DNA of 29,137 nucleotides from Oscillospiraceae bacterium (GTDB lineage: Bacteria; Bacillota; Clostridia; Oscillospirales; Acutalibacteraceae), in assembly GCA_031267335.1 (NCBI GenBank), contig JAIRZH010000067.1, positions 1 to 29,137 on the forward strand. The letters are read 5' to 3'. The notes beneath the pieces are model-generated. The model did not search any database. It was not told the origin of the DNA and saw only the letters and a program-made list of their open reading frames with translations. Numbering within the stretch: position 1 is the first letter of the stretch; each line of letters opens with the position of its first letter. The position numbers and the translations under genes were made by a program. This document shows, in pieces, positions 22,153-29,137 of this stretch.

Positions 22153-23811
22153 TTGGAAACTGAGAATAGCAATTTTTTAATTAGTTTTATCAAAGAAGAT
22201 CTTGCTTTGCGGTTTGCAGGCAAAAAAATTCATACGAGATTTCCACCGGAACCTAATGGATTTTTGCACATAGGCCACGCGAAGGCAATTTGCATAAATT
22301 TTATGATGGCTAAACAATTTGGTGGATTATGTAATCTTCGTATGGATGACACCAACCCGAGCAAAGAAGAAATTGCGTATATAGAATCAATTAAAGAAGA
22401 TGTAAAATGGCTTGGTTTCGATTGGGAAGAACGTTTTTTTTACGCCTCTGATTATTTTGAAGAAATGTATAATCAAGCGAAAATATTAATAAAAAAAGGT
22501 TTGGCTTATGTTTGTGATTTGACTGCTGAACAAACAAAAAGTATGCGTGGAGATTTAAAAACTCCTGCTGTAAGTATATTTCGCAATCGTTCTATAGAAG
22601 AAAACTTAGATTTATTTGTTAGAATGCGTAGCGGCGAGTTTCCTGATGGGGCGCGAACTTTGCGTGCTAAAATCGATTTGAATTCTGGGAATTTTAATAT
22701 GAGAGATCCTGTAATTTATCGAATAATGAAAAAAGATCATCATAGAACTGGAAATAATTGGCCAATTTATCCGATGTATGATTATGCGCATCCTATCGAA
22801 GATGCAATAGAAGGTATTACACATTCGCTTTGTTCGCTTGAATTCGAAGATCACAGGCCGTTATATAATTGGGTAATAAATAATATAGATGATTTGCAAT
22901 CTAAGCCAAGACAGATTGAGTTTTCACGTTTGAATCTTAGTTTTACTGTCATGAGCAAACGGAAACTTTGTAAGCTTGTTGAAAAAAAAATCGTTGATGG
23001 TTGGGATGACCCTAGAATGCCTACTCTTTCTGGATTAAAACGTCGAGGATATACTCCTGAATCTATAAAGTTTTTTTGTTCTAAAATTGGAGTTTCGAAA
23101 TCTGTAGGAACAATTGAATATTCGTTTCTCGAAAACTGTTTACGCTCGGATTTGAATTTTCGCGCTCGCCGAGCGATGGCTGTTTTAGAGCCTATACAGC
23201 TTATAATTAGAAATTATCCAGAAGGTAAATTAGAAGAATTCGAGATCGAAAATAATCCAAATGATTCGAACCAAGGTATTCGCAAAATTATTTTTAGCCG
23301 TGAGATTTTTATTGAAAAATCTGATTTTATGAAAGTTAAGCAAAAAGGTTATTTTCGGCTTTTTCCGGGCGCTATAATAAGGCTTAAATCTGCATATGCT
23401 GTTAAATGCATAGATTTTAAACAGGATGATGCAGGAAATATTAAAGAAGTTATTTGCGATTATTTCCCAGAAACTTATGGCGGGAAAAATATTAAAGATA
23501 AAAAAATTAAAGGCACTATACATTGGGTAAGCTTAAAAGATTGTTTTGAGGCACAAATTAATATTTATAATTCTCTTTTTATGATTGAAAATCCTGAAGA
23601 AAACGGTGATTTTATTTCGGAAGTTAATCCTGATTCTTATAAAATATTAAAAAAATGCAAATTAGAGAATAGTCTTAAGAATTCTAAATCTGGTGAAATT
23701 TTCCAGTTTTTGCGCATGGGGTATTTTTGTGTTGACAAAAATAAAAATTCCGAGGGACAATTAATTTTTAATCGTAGTGTTTCGCTTAAAGAAAAATTTA
23801 AGTTATCATAA
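22153..23811 (+). CDS. glnS: Glutaminyl-tRNA synthetase
   Basis: This enzyme directly charges tRNA-Gln. It has 552 residues and starts at TTG 22153, three bases after the gltX stop, with a GGG-containing site overlapping the end of gltX. Motifs: RFPPEPNGFLHIGHAKAI with HIGH at 39-42; LRMDDTNPSKE, the GlnRS form of the second signature; YPMYDYAHPIEDAIEGITHS, highly specific for GlnRS over GluRS; and VMSKRKL at about 266-272. The two beta-barrel anticodon-binding domains follow, down to FNRSVSLKEKF. Many Bacillota lack GlnRS and use GatCAB amidation instead, so its presence is informative. No gat genes are in the window. Confidence 0.97.
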   Translation: METENSNFLISFIKEDLALRFAGKKIHTRFPPEPNGFLHIGHAKAICINFMMAKQFGGLCNLRMDDTNPSKEEIAYIESIKEDVKWLGFDWEERFFYASDYFEEMYNQAKILIKKGLAYVCDLTAEQTKSMRGDLKTPAVSIFRNRSIEENLDLFVRMRSGEFPDGARTLRAKIDLNSGNFNMRDPVIYRIMKKDHHRTGNNWPIYPMYDYAHPIEDAIEGITHSLCSLEFEDHRPLYNWVINNIDDLQSKPRQIEFSRLNLSFTVMSKRKLCKLVEKKIVDGWDDPRMPTLSGLKRRGYTPESIKFFCSKIGVSKSVGTIEYSFLENCLRSDLNFRARRAMAVLEPIQLIIRNYPEGKLEEFEIENNPNDSNQGIRKIIFSREIFIEKSDFMKVKQKGYFRLFPGAIIRLKSAYAVKCIDFKQDDAGNIKEVICDYFPETYGGKNIKDKKIKGTIHWVSLKDCFEAQINIYNSLFMIENPEENGDFISEVNPDSYKILKKCKLENSLKNSKSGEIFQFLRMGYFCVDKNKNSEGQLIFNRSVSLKEKFKLS

Positions 23812-23927
23812 TTGGTAGTTTAAATAATTCGATGAATATCTTGAATTTTTTGTTCATTGCTAGTATGTTTATTTTATAATTAAAAAGGCGATGGTTTTTG
23901 TAGTTTTTAATTGCTAGTAATTGCGAG

Positions 23928-23956
23928 TTGAAAATTAAATAGTCTTGTGTTAAAAT
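23928..23956 (+). promoter_or_regulatory. ftsZ promoter
   Basis: TTGAAA at 23928-23933 and TAAAAT at 23951-23956 are separated by exactly 17 bases, 50 bases before the ftsZ ATG, in a clear 195-base gap after glnS. This is the best-looking promoter in the window. A ten-base direct repeat ATTGCTAGTA occurs twice just upstream, at about 23857 and 23910. Confidence 0.6.
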
Positions 23957-24006
23957 CCGGAATGACTATTGTTATTATTATTGTATTTTGAGGTAAATTT
24001 TAAAAT

Positions 24007-25125
24007 ATGGCTAAAAAAGTAGAGGAAAAACAAATGAACTCGGAACTTGAAAAAAATATTGAAGATGTAGTTAAAATAAAAGTCATAGGTGTTGGCGGCG
24101 GCGGTGGCAATGCTATAAACAGAATGGTTGATTTTGGAATAAAATACGTTGATTTTGTTTGTATTAATACAGATTTGCAAGCTTTAGAACGTTCGCGTGC
24201 TAAAAATAAAATTCAAATTGGCGAAAAAGTTACAAGAGGCAAAGGTGCAGGATCGAAACCTGACGTTGGGCAAAGAGCAGCGGAAGAAAGCAGAGAAGAG
24301 ATTGTTTCGATGATAAAAGGTTCGGATATGATTTTTATAACTGCAGGCATGGGAGGCGGAACAGGCACTGGTGCGGCTCCCGTTGTTGCTCAAGTTGCGC
24401 GCGAATTGGGAATACTTACTATAGGAATCGTGACCAAGCCGTTTGCTTTTGAAGGCCAAAGGCGAATGGCTCAAGCTGATGGAGGGATTGAATTACTTCG
24501 TGATCATGTAGATTCACTTGTTGTAATACCAAATGAACGCCTTAAATACGCAAGTCAGCAGCGTATAACTCTTGTTAATGCGTTCGTTGTGGCCGATGAT
24601 GTGCTCAGGCAAGGCGTGCAAAGCATTTCTGATTTAATTTTATTGCCTGGTCTTGTTAATTTAGATTTTGCTGATGTTACTTCGGTTATGAAAGATGCCG
24701 GTTATGCTCATATGGGTGTTGGTTTGGCTTCTGGAAAAGATAAGGCTGAATCAGCTTCGAAAATGGCGATATCTAGTCCACTTTTAGAAACAGCCATTGA
24801 TGGTGCGAAAGGTGTTATTATAAATGTTACAGCGGCGCCTGACATCGGTCTTGACGAAATCGAAACTGCTGCAACTCTTATATCGGATCAAGCAGATAGT
24901 AGTGCAACAATAATTTGGGGAGCTACCATAGATGAAAATATGGATGATGAAATTCGTATTACTGTGATTGCTACTGGTTTTTCTTCAAAAGAATCTTTTG
25001 TTCCGGTCGCGATAAATAATAATAAAAAAGCTAGTAATTCTTTTCGTTCTAATGTTAGAAGTTTAGATAGTTTTTCTAAGAACGAAGATGCGATTAAAGA
25101 TATTATGTCGATATTTAATAAATAA
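24007..25125 (+). CDS. ftsZ: Cell division protein FtsZ
   Basis: This tubulin-like GTPase polymerises into the division ring. At 372 residues it has IKVIGVGGGGGNAINRM at the N-terminal nucleotide site, the tubulin signature GGGTGTG at 116-122, the T7 loop NLDFADVTSVM that activates the neighbouring subunit's GTP hydrolysis, and RITVIATGF near the core's end. A short linker leads to a C-terminal peptide (DAIKDIMSIFNK) that departs from the usual Asp-Ile-Pro-x-Phe-Leu-Arg tail which binds FtsA, SepF and EzrA; this may point to a reduced partner set. GAGG stands 15 bases before the ATG, and Met10 is another possible start. It is not followed by ftsA or mur genes, so it lies outside the usual dcw cluster. 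Confidence 0.98.
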   Translation: MAKKVEEKQMNSELEKNIEDVVKIKVIGVGGGGGNAINRMVDFGIKYVDFVCINTDLQALERSRAKNKIQIGEKVTRGKGAGSKPDVGQRAAEESREEIVSMIKGSDMIFITAGMGGGTGTGAAPVVAQVARELGILTIGIVTKPFAFEGQRRMAQADGGIELLRDHVDSLVVIPNERLKYASQQRITLVNAFVVADDVLRQGVQSISDLILLPGLVNLDFADVTSVMKDAGYAHMGVGLASGKDKAESASKMAISSPLLETAIDGAKGVIINVTAAPDIGLDEIETAATLISDQADSSATIIWGATIDENMDDEIRITVIATGFSSKESFVPVAINNNKKASNSFRSNVRSLDSFSKNEDAIKDIMSIFNK

Positions 25126-25143
25126 TATTTTAAGGTGATTAAA

Positions 25144-25353
25144 ATGAAAAAGAATATTCATCCAGAGTATAAAGATGCCGAGTTTGTTTGCGCTTGTGGC
25201 AATATTATAAAAACAAGATCTGTTCGTCCGGGAGGCACTGTAGAAATTTGTTCGAATTGTCATTCGTTTTTTACCGGACAACAAAAATTTGTGGATAGCG
25301 GTGGAAGAGTAGAAAGATTTAATAGACGATTAAAAGATTCCAAAACTATTTAA
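25144..25353 (+). CDS. rpmE: 50S ribosomal protein bL31
   Basis: This small large-subunit protein bridges the subunits. I choose ATG 25144 with AAGGTG just upstream, giving 69 residues that begin MKKNIHPEYKDAEFVCACGN. The in-frame GTG at 25135 lies within the ribosome binding site. Cysteines in FVCACGN and EICSNCHSFFTG show the zinc-binding (C+) form. The C-terminal GRVERFNRRL is conserved. It follows ftsZ by 18 bases and precedes the HD-domain gene by six. Confidence 0.95.
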   Translation: MKKNIHPEYKDAEFVCACGNIIKTRSVRPGGTVEICSNCHSFFTGQQKFVDSGGRVERFNRRLKDSKTI

Positions 25354-25359
25354 TTATGA

Positions 25360-26394
25360 GTGAAAAATGTGCAATTAAATATAAGAAAGAAAACTGAAGA
25401 AATAGAAAAAGCTACATTAAGTAAAAATGCGAAATTATCGTCTGAAACTATCGGTCGAGCAAGCCCAGAAGATTTATGTGATATTAGAACTGAATTTCAA
25501 AAAGATAAAGATAAAATAGTTCATAGCAAATCTTTTAGACGGCTTAAACATAAAACACAGGTTTTTATTTCACCGAAAGGCGATCATTATCGTACTAGGC
25601 TTACGCATACTTTGGAAGTTTCGCAAATAGCTAGAACTGTAGCTAGAGCTTTGAGATTAAATGAAGATTTGACTGAAGCGATTGCATTAGGGCATGACTT
25701 AGGTCATACTCCGTTTGGTCATACTGGCGAAGACGCTCTTAATGATATTTTGCCTGGTGGTTTTCGACATTTTGAGCAAAGTGTACGCGTTGTTGAATCG
25801 CTTGAAAATAATGGTCGTGGTTTGAATCTTACTGAAGAAACAATTAATGGAATATTTTGTCATAGCAATTTATGGTCAGATACTTTCGAAGGCAAAATTG
25901 TTAGAATTTGCGATAAAATTGCTTACATAGACCACGATATCGATGATGCTGTGCGCGCAGGAAATTTAAAAGAAAAAGATTTACCGGTGAATTTTATTAA
26001 TATTTGCGGTAAAACACGTTCGCAACGTGTTGATACCATGGTTAAATCTTTAATAAATGGCTGTATTAATAAAAATATAAGTGAAATTCCAAAAATGGAA
26101 CCGGAAGTGCAATCGGCTTTCGAAGAAATTCATAAATTTATGTATAGTTGGGTTTATAGTAGTGAAATTTTAAGTTCCGAAAAATCAAAAGTAGTTGTTG
26201 TAATAGAAATGCTTTATAATTTTTTTATTAAAAATGTTAAGAAAATGTCGATTGAATCTCAAAGAATAGCTCAAACCCAAGGTGTTCCACGTGCAGTAGC
26301 TGATTATTTAGCAGGAATGACTGATGAATTTGCGGTAAATATTTATAAAGATATTTTTATTCCTAAGTCTTTTTCATGTAATATTTGCAGATAA
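25360..26394 (+). CDS. dgt: dGTP triphosphohydrolase-like HD-domain protein
   Basis: This is a deoxynucleotide triphosphohydrolase of the Dgt/SAMHD1-type HD superfamily, which cleaves dNTPs to nucleoside and triphosphate. The product is 344 residues. The N-terminal DIRTEFQKDKDKIVHSKSFR, then RRLKHKTQVF, and THTLEVSQIARTVARAL are strongly conserved in clostridial members. The metal-binding set is His in RLTHTLE, His-Asp in ALGHDLGHTPFGHTGE, and Asp in ICDKIAYIDHDIDDAV. The start is GTG 25360 or GTG 25369; the latter is seven bases after a GAG and gives MQLNIRKKTEEIEK. In Clostridia dgt commonly precedes dnaG and rpoD, as here. The C-terminus ends in a Cys-x-x-Cys pair, not obviously functional. 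Confidence 0.92.
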   Translation: MKNVQLNIRKKTEEIEKATLSKNAKLSSETIGRASPEDLCDIRTEFQKDKDKIVHSKSFRRLKHKTQVFISPKGDHYRTRLTHTLEVSQIARTVARALRLNEDLTEAIALGHDLGHTPFGHTGEDALNDILPGGFRHFEQSVRVVESLENNGRGLNLTEETINGIFCHSNLWSDTFEGKIVRICDKIAYIDHDIDDAVRAGNLKEKDLPVNFINICGKTRSQRVDTMVKSLINGCINKNISEIPKMEPEVQSAFEEIHKFMYSWVYSSEILSSEKSKVVVVIEMLYNFFIKNVKKMSIESQRIAQTQGVPRAVADYLAGMTDEFAVNIYKDIFIPKSFSCNICR

Positions 26395-26425
26395 AAATAA
26401 TGTTTTTTTAATTTTTGGTAATTTT

Positions 26426-28186
26426 ATGATATTTTCTGATGAATTTTTAAATGAAATTAAAGAAAAAAATGAAATTTTAGATGTAGTTTCTGCGTATACA
26501 AGTTTAATTCGAAATGGCAAAAATTCGGTGGCGCTTTGCCCGTTTCATGCTGAAAAAACACCATCGTTTTTTGTTTATCCTGAAAGTAATTCTTTTTATT
26601 GTTTTGGTTGCGGAGCCGGCGGAGATGTTTTGACGTTTATCATGCTGGCGGAAAAGCTCGAATACAATAATGCTGTTGAATTTTTGGCTAATCGTGTAGG
26701 TTTAGAATTATCGCAAAAAAATGAAGATGGTTTTTTATCACGAAAAAAAATTATCTATGAAATAAACCGTGAAAGTGCAAGGTTTTTTCATAAATATCTT
26801 TTTACAAGTAATGGCAAATTTATGCTAGATTATATTTTTAAACGCGGGGTAAAAAAGGAAACTGTCGTTCATTTCGGGATTGGTGGTGCACCGGCTATTG
26901 GTTCGGAATTGGTAAATTTTCTTAAAAATTATGGTTTTTCATTCGAAGAAATAATTAGTGCAAATTTGGGAGTTTTAAAGCAAAATGGAAATATTTACGA
27001 TCGTTTCGCTTCACGTATTATGTTTCCTATTATAAGCGTTTCTGGCAATGTTTTAGCATTTGGCGGAAGATCTATAAATAATAACTTCGGCCCAAAATAT
27101 TTAAATAGTTCTGATACCCCTGTTTTTAAAAAAAGTGTTAATTTATTTGCTTTGAATTTTGCAAAAAAAAGTTCGAAAAAAGGTTTAATTTTAACGGAAG
27201 GCTATATGGATACAATTGCGTTGCACCAAACCGGTTTCGATAATGTTGTTGCTACACTAGGAACTTCTTTCACGCGTGAACAAGCTAATCTTTTATCAAA
27301 ATACTCTAATAAAATATATGTTGCATATGATTCTGATTTGGCTGGCAAAAAAGCCGTTGAAAGGGCAATAAAAATTTTAAGAGAAATTAAAATTTCTCCA
27401 AAAATAGTTAATATTAAAAACGCTAAAGATCCTGATGAATTTGTTAAAATTTCCGGTAAAGATGCCAATTTTAAATTTAATGATTTGTTAGAAAAATCAC
27501 AAAGTGACATAAATTATCGTCTTATGGAAAATCAGAATCTTGAGAATTTGGAAAATAATACTGAATATAAAATTGAATACGCTAAAAAAGCAGCCAAAAT
27601 TCTCGCAGAAATCGATAGCCCAATCGAAAGGGACATATATATTTCTAAAATTTGTTCTCAAACCGACATACAAAAAAATGCTTTTGAACTTCATGTAAAT
27701 AAACTTCGAAAAGATAAATTTAAATTTAAGTCAAAAAAAGTTTCAAAAAATGCTAGAATTAGGCTTTCGGATATGTATGATAAAACAGATTTTAAAAAAA
27801 ATATTAATTTAAGATCTGCATATATTGAAGAATTTATAATTTCGTATATAATTAAAAATGGTGTCCTAAATATTTCGAATTTATCTTCCGATGATTTTAT
27901 TATGGAATTTAATCGTAAAATTTTTGAAAAAATACTTGATTTATCGAAACAAAAAAGGACAATTGATATTGGTTCAATTTCTAAAGATTTAGATTTTAAA
28001 CAAAAAGGCAAAATAGCAAAAATCGCAAATTCTTTTTTTGCAAAATCTATTGATAATAAAGAAATTTTAGGTTATATTGAAAAACTAAAGTATGAAAGAA
28101 AACTCAGGGACTTCAAAAACTCGGAAGAATTGGATAAATCTGAAGTGTTGAGCTTTCTGGACAAGCTTCGAGTTACGAAACAATAA
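26426..28186 (+). CDS. dnaG: DNA primase
   Basis: This enzyme synthesises RNA primers for replication. At 586 residues it has a complete domain set. The CHC2 zinc ribbon uses Cys38, His41, Cys59 and Cys62 (LCPFHAEKTPSF, YCFGCGAGGD). The RNA polymerase core carries GGRSINNNFGPKYLNSSDTP. The TOPRIM domain has Glu258 in LTEGYMD and the Asp302/Asp304 pair in YDSDLAGKKA. The C-terminal helical region would bind the DnaB helicase and is Lys-rich. The upstream ribosome binding site is weak (TTTTGGTAA). It is 31 bases after dgt and 259 bases before rpoD, the classic macromolecular-synthesis order without rpsU. Confidence 0.97.
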   Translation: MIFSDEFLNEIKEKNEILDVVSAYTSLIRNGKNSVALCPFHAEKTPSFFVYPESNSFYCFGCGAGGDVLTFIMLAEKLEYNNAVEFLANRVGLELSQKNEDGFLSRKKIIYEINRESARFFHKYLFTSNGKFMLDYIFKRGVKKETVVHFGIGGAPAIGSELVNFLKNYGFSFEEIISANLGVLKQNGNIYDRFASRIMFPIISVSGNVLAFGGRSINNNFGPKYLNSSDTPVFKKSVNLFALNFAKKSSKKGLILTEGYMDTIALHQTGFDNVVATLGTSFTREQANLLSKYSNKIYVAYDSDLAGKKAVERAIKILREIKISPKIVNIKNAKDPDEFVKISGKDANFKFNDLLEKSQSDINYRLMENQNLENLENNTEYKIEYAKKAAKILAEIDSPIERDIYISKICSQTDIQKNAFELHVNKLRKDKFKFKSKKVSKNARIRLSDMYDKTDFKKNINLRSAYIEEFIISYIIKNGVLNISNLSSDDFIMEFNRKIFEKILDLSKQKRTIDIGSISKDLDFKQKGKIAKIANSFFAKSIDNKEILGYIEKLKYERKLRDFKNSEELDKSEVLSFLDKLRVTKQ

Positions 28187-28209
28187 TTTTTAAATTATAA
28201 GGATTTTTA

Positions 28210-28320
28210 ATGTTGTATATTAATTTTGATAATCGGCAAACGAATTCGGCTATGTTTCTGCAAAATATCTGTTATGAAACTGAATTTAAATTATGCAAAA
28301 AAACAACTATTGATATATAA
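28210..28320 (+). CDS. Small ORF between dnaG and rpoD
   Basis: A 36-codon frame starts with ATG 28210, eight bases after AAGGAT, and ends with TAA. The product (beginning MLYINFDNRQTNSAM) is not recognised and has no membrane segment or motif beyond two cysteines. The ribosome binding site and the intact frame in AT-rich DNA are the only support. It could equally be a chance frame in the dnaG-rpoD spacer. Confidence 0.35.
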   Translation: MLYINFDNRQTNSAMFLQNICYETEFKLCKKTTIDI

Positions 28321-28445
28321 AAATATTTCAAAGTAGCTTTTCACATTAAGCAGTTTTGCTTTAAAAATTGAATTCTGAATAGTTTCAGATTGGGTCTAAT
28401 AAAAGGATATTTTCTAAAACTAATTAATTTGTAGGGGTGGTTTTT

Positions 28446-29137
28446 TTGGAAGACAAAGATTTTAAAGAAGAAATTATCGGGCTGTTTATCAAGCATGGAA
28501 ATGATTCAGAGGATTTAGAATTAGATATTCTTGAACCGGTCGAGAATCTGGATCTTATCGTTGAGCCAATTGAAGAAATTTATGATCCTATCGAAGCAAA
28601 ACAAATTGAAATAAACGATGAATTCACTAAGATGGGACTTGATGATATTGCTGTTAGTTTAAAAAATATGGAAACTTCTGGCGCCGATATTCATTTCGAG
28701 GAAGGAGAAGCAATTCTTGGCGATCCTGTAAAACTTTATTTAAAAGAAATAGGCAAAGGAATGCTTTTGACTCCTGAGGAAGAAATCGATCTTGCTTTGC
28801 GTATTACTCAAGGCGATGAGTTAGCCAAAGAAAAGTTATTAAAATCAAATCTTCGTTTAGTAGTAAGCGTAGCGAAGCGTTATGTTGGTCGTGGAACTTT
28901 GCATTTTTCAGATCTAATACAAGAGGGAAATTTAGGTCTTATGAAAGCGGTAGAAAAATTTGATTACACTAGAGGTTTTAAATTTTCCACTTATGCTACT
29001 TGGTGGATTCGCCAGGCTATTACTCGTGCGATAGCTGATCAATCAAGGACAATTCGTGTTCCTGTTCACATGGCCGAAACGGTTAATAAGATTAAAAGAA
29101 TTTCAAATTTGCTTTTGCATAATAATGGAAAAAATCC
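28446..29137 (+). CDS. rpoD: Primary sigma factor RpoD, 5' part
   Basis: The N-terminal 230 residues of the housekeeping sigma factor are present and the gene runs off the window end. The start is TTG 28446, five bases after the strong site AGGGGTGG (28433-28440). Region 1.1 is short and acidic (ELDILEPVENLDLIVEPIEE). Region 1.2 holds GDPVKLYLKEIG. Regions 2.1 and 2.2 hold SNLRLVVSVAKRY and DLIQEGNLGLMKAVEKFD. Regions 2.3-2.4, which melt and read the -10 element, are perfectly conserved (FKFSTYATWWIRQAITRAIA, then QSRTIRVPVHMAE), consistent with the TATAAT-like sites proposed here. It is separated from dnaG by about 260 bases. Confidence 0.96.
   Translation, partial: MEDKDFKEEIIGLFIKHGNDSEDLELDILEPVENLDLIVEPIEEIYDPIEAKQIEINDEFTKMGLDDIAVSLKNMETSGADIHFEEGEAILGDPVKLYLKEIGKGMLLTPEEEIDLALRITQGDELAKEKLLKSNLRLVVSVAKRYVGRGTLHFSDLIQEGNLGLMKAVEKFDYTRGFKFSTYATWWIRQAITRAIADQSRTIRVPVHMAETVNKIKRISNLLLHNNGKN

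Noticed and set aside
1..29137. CRISPR arrays, tRNA and rRNA genes.
   Set aside because: No regularly spaced repeats of CRISPR type, no cloverleaf with GGTTCGA-like arm, and no conserved rRNA blocks were seen in any intergenic stretch.

Overview
The window is AT-rich and reads as a chromosome segment of a low-GC Bacillota of clostridial type. Evidence for this is Shine-Dalgarno sites of the GGAG/GAGG kind, HPr kinase, a dgt-dnaG-rpoD cluster, a SpoIIM-family protein, and GluRS and GlnRS side by side. The housekeeping genes are intact. Several accessory genes are broken, small non-autonomous inverted-repeat elements are common, and some predicted secreted proteins have a eukaryote-facing look. 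That mix suggests a host-associated bacterium with a decaying genome. Clostridial endosymbionts of termite-gut protists are one group that would fit, but this is an inference from gene content and not proven here.

Layout. 1-3180: a lineage-specific membrane or secreted protein (290-1447), then a decayed stretch. It holds two inverted copies of a ~158 bp MITE-like element (family 1) around the tail of an IS256-type transposase, a 160 bp element of a second family with a TAA target duplication, and fragments of a coiled-coil gene. 3185-4240: an intact TarJ-like ribitol/ribulose-phosphate dehydrogenase, isolated from any tar partner. 4240-5048: a truncated family 1 element abutting a family 2 element, then a dead duplicate of the 5' end of the next gene. 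5049-7943: a tight unidirectional cluster of two unrecognised genes, a small membrane-hairpin protein, and a domain resembling the dehydratase of LanM lanthipeptide synthetases (DUF4135), broken into frames at 6456-6463 (A8), 7272-7277 (T6) and about 7580. 8028-8708: a secreted BspA-type leucine-rich-repeat protein ending in Cys-Leu-Leu-Leu.

8912-11684 (minus strand): uvrB and a SpoIIM-family membrane protein. 11899-18038 (plus strand): a compact, probably co-transcribed set rnc-clpP-clpX-hprK-O-antigen ligase-like-dnaN with overlaps or short gaps. 18070-20160 (minus): a 696-residue secreted or membrane-anchored protein with an internal duplication. 20161-20691: an intergenic stretch with a third MITE-like element, an 18 bp perfect palindrome, a long hairpin and a consensus promoter. 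20692-23811: gltX-glnS. 24007-29137: ftsZ behind a clear promoter, rpmE, dgt, dnaG, a 36-codon ORF with a good ribosome binding site, and the first 230 codons of rpoD, cut by the window edge.

The core genes cover RNA processing, proteolysis, carbon regulation, envelope polymer handling, replication, translation, division and transcription. The most unusual material is the accessory cluster at 5049-8708 and the large minus-strand protein, which look like candidates for interaction with a host or other cells. No tRNA, rRNA or CRISPR array was seen.
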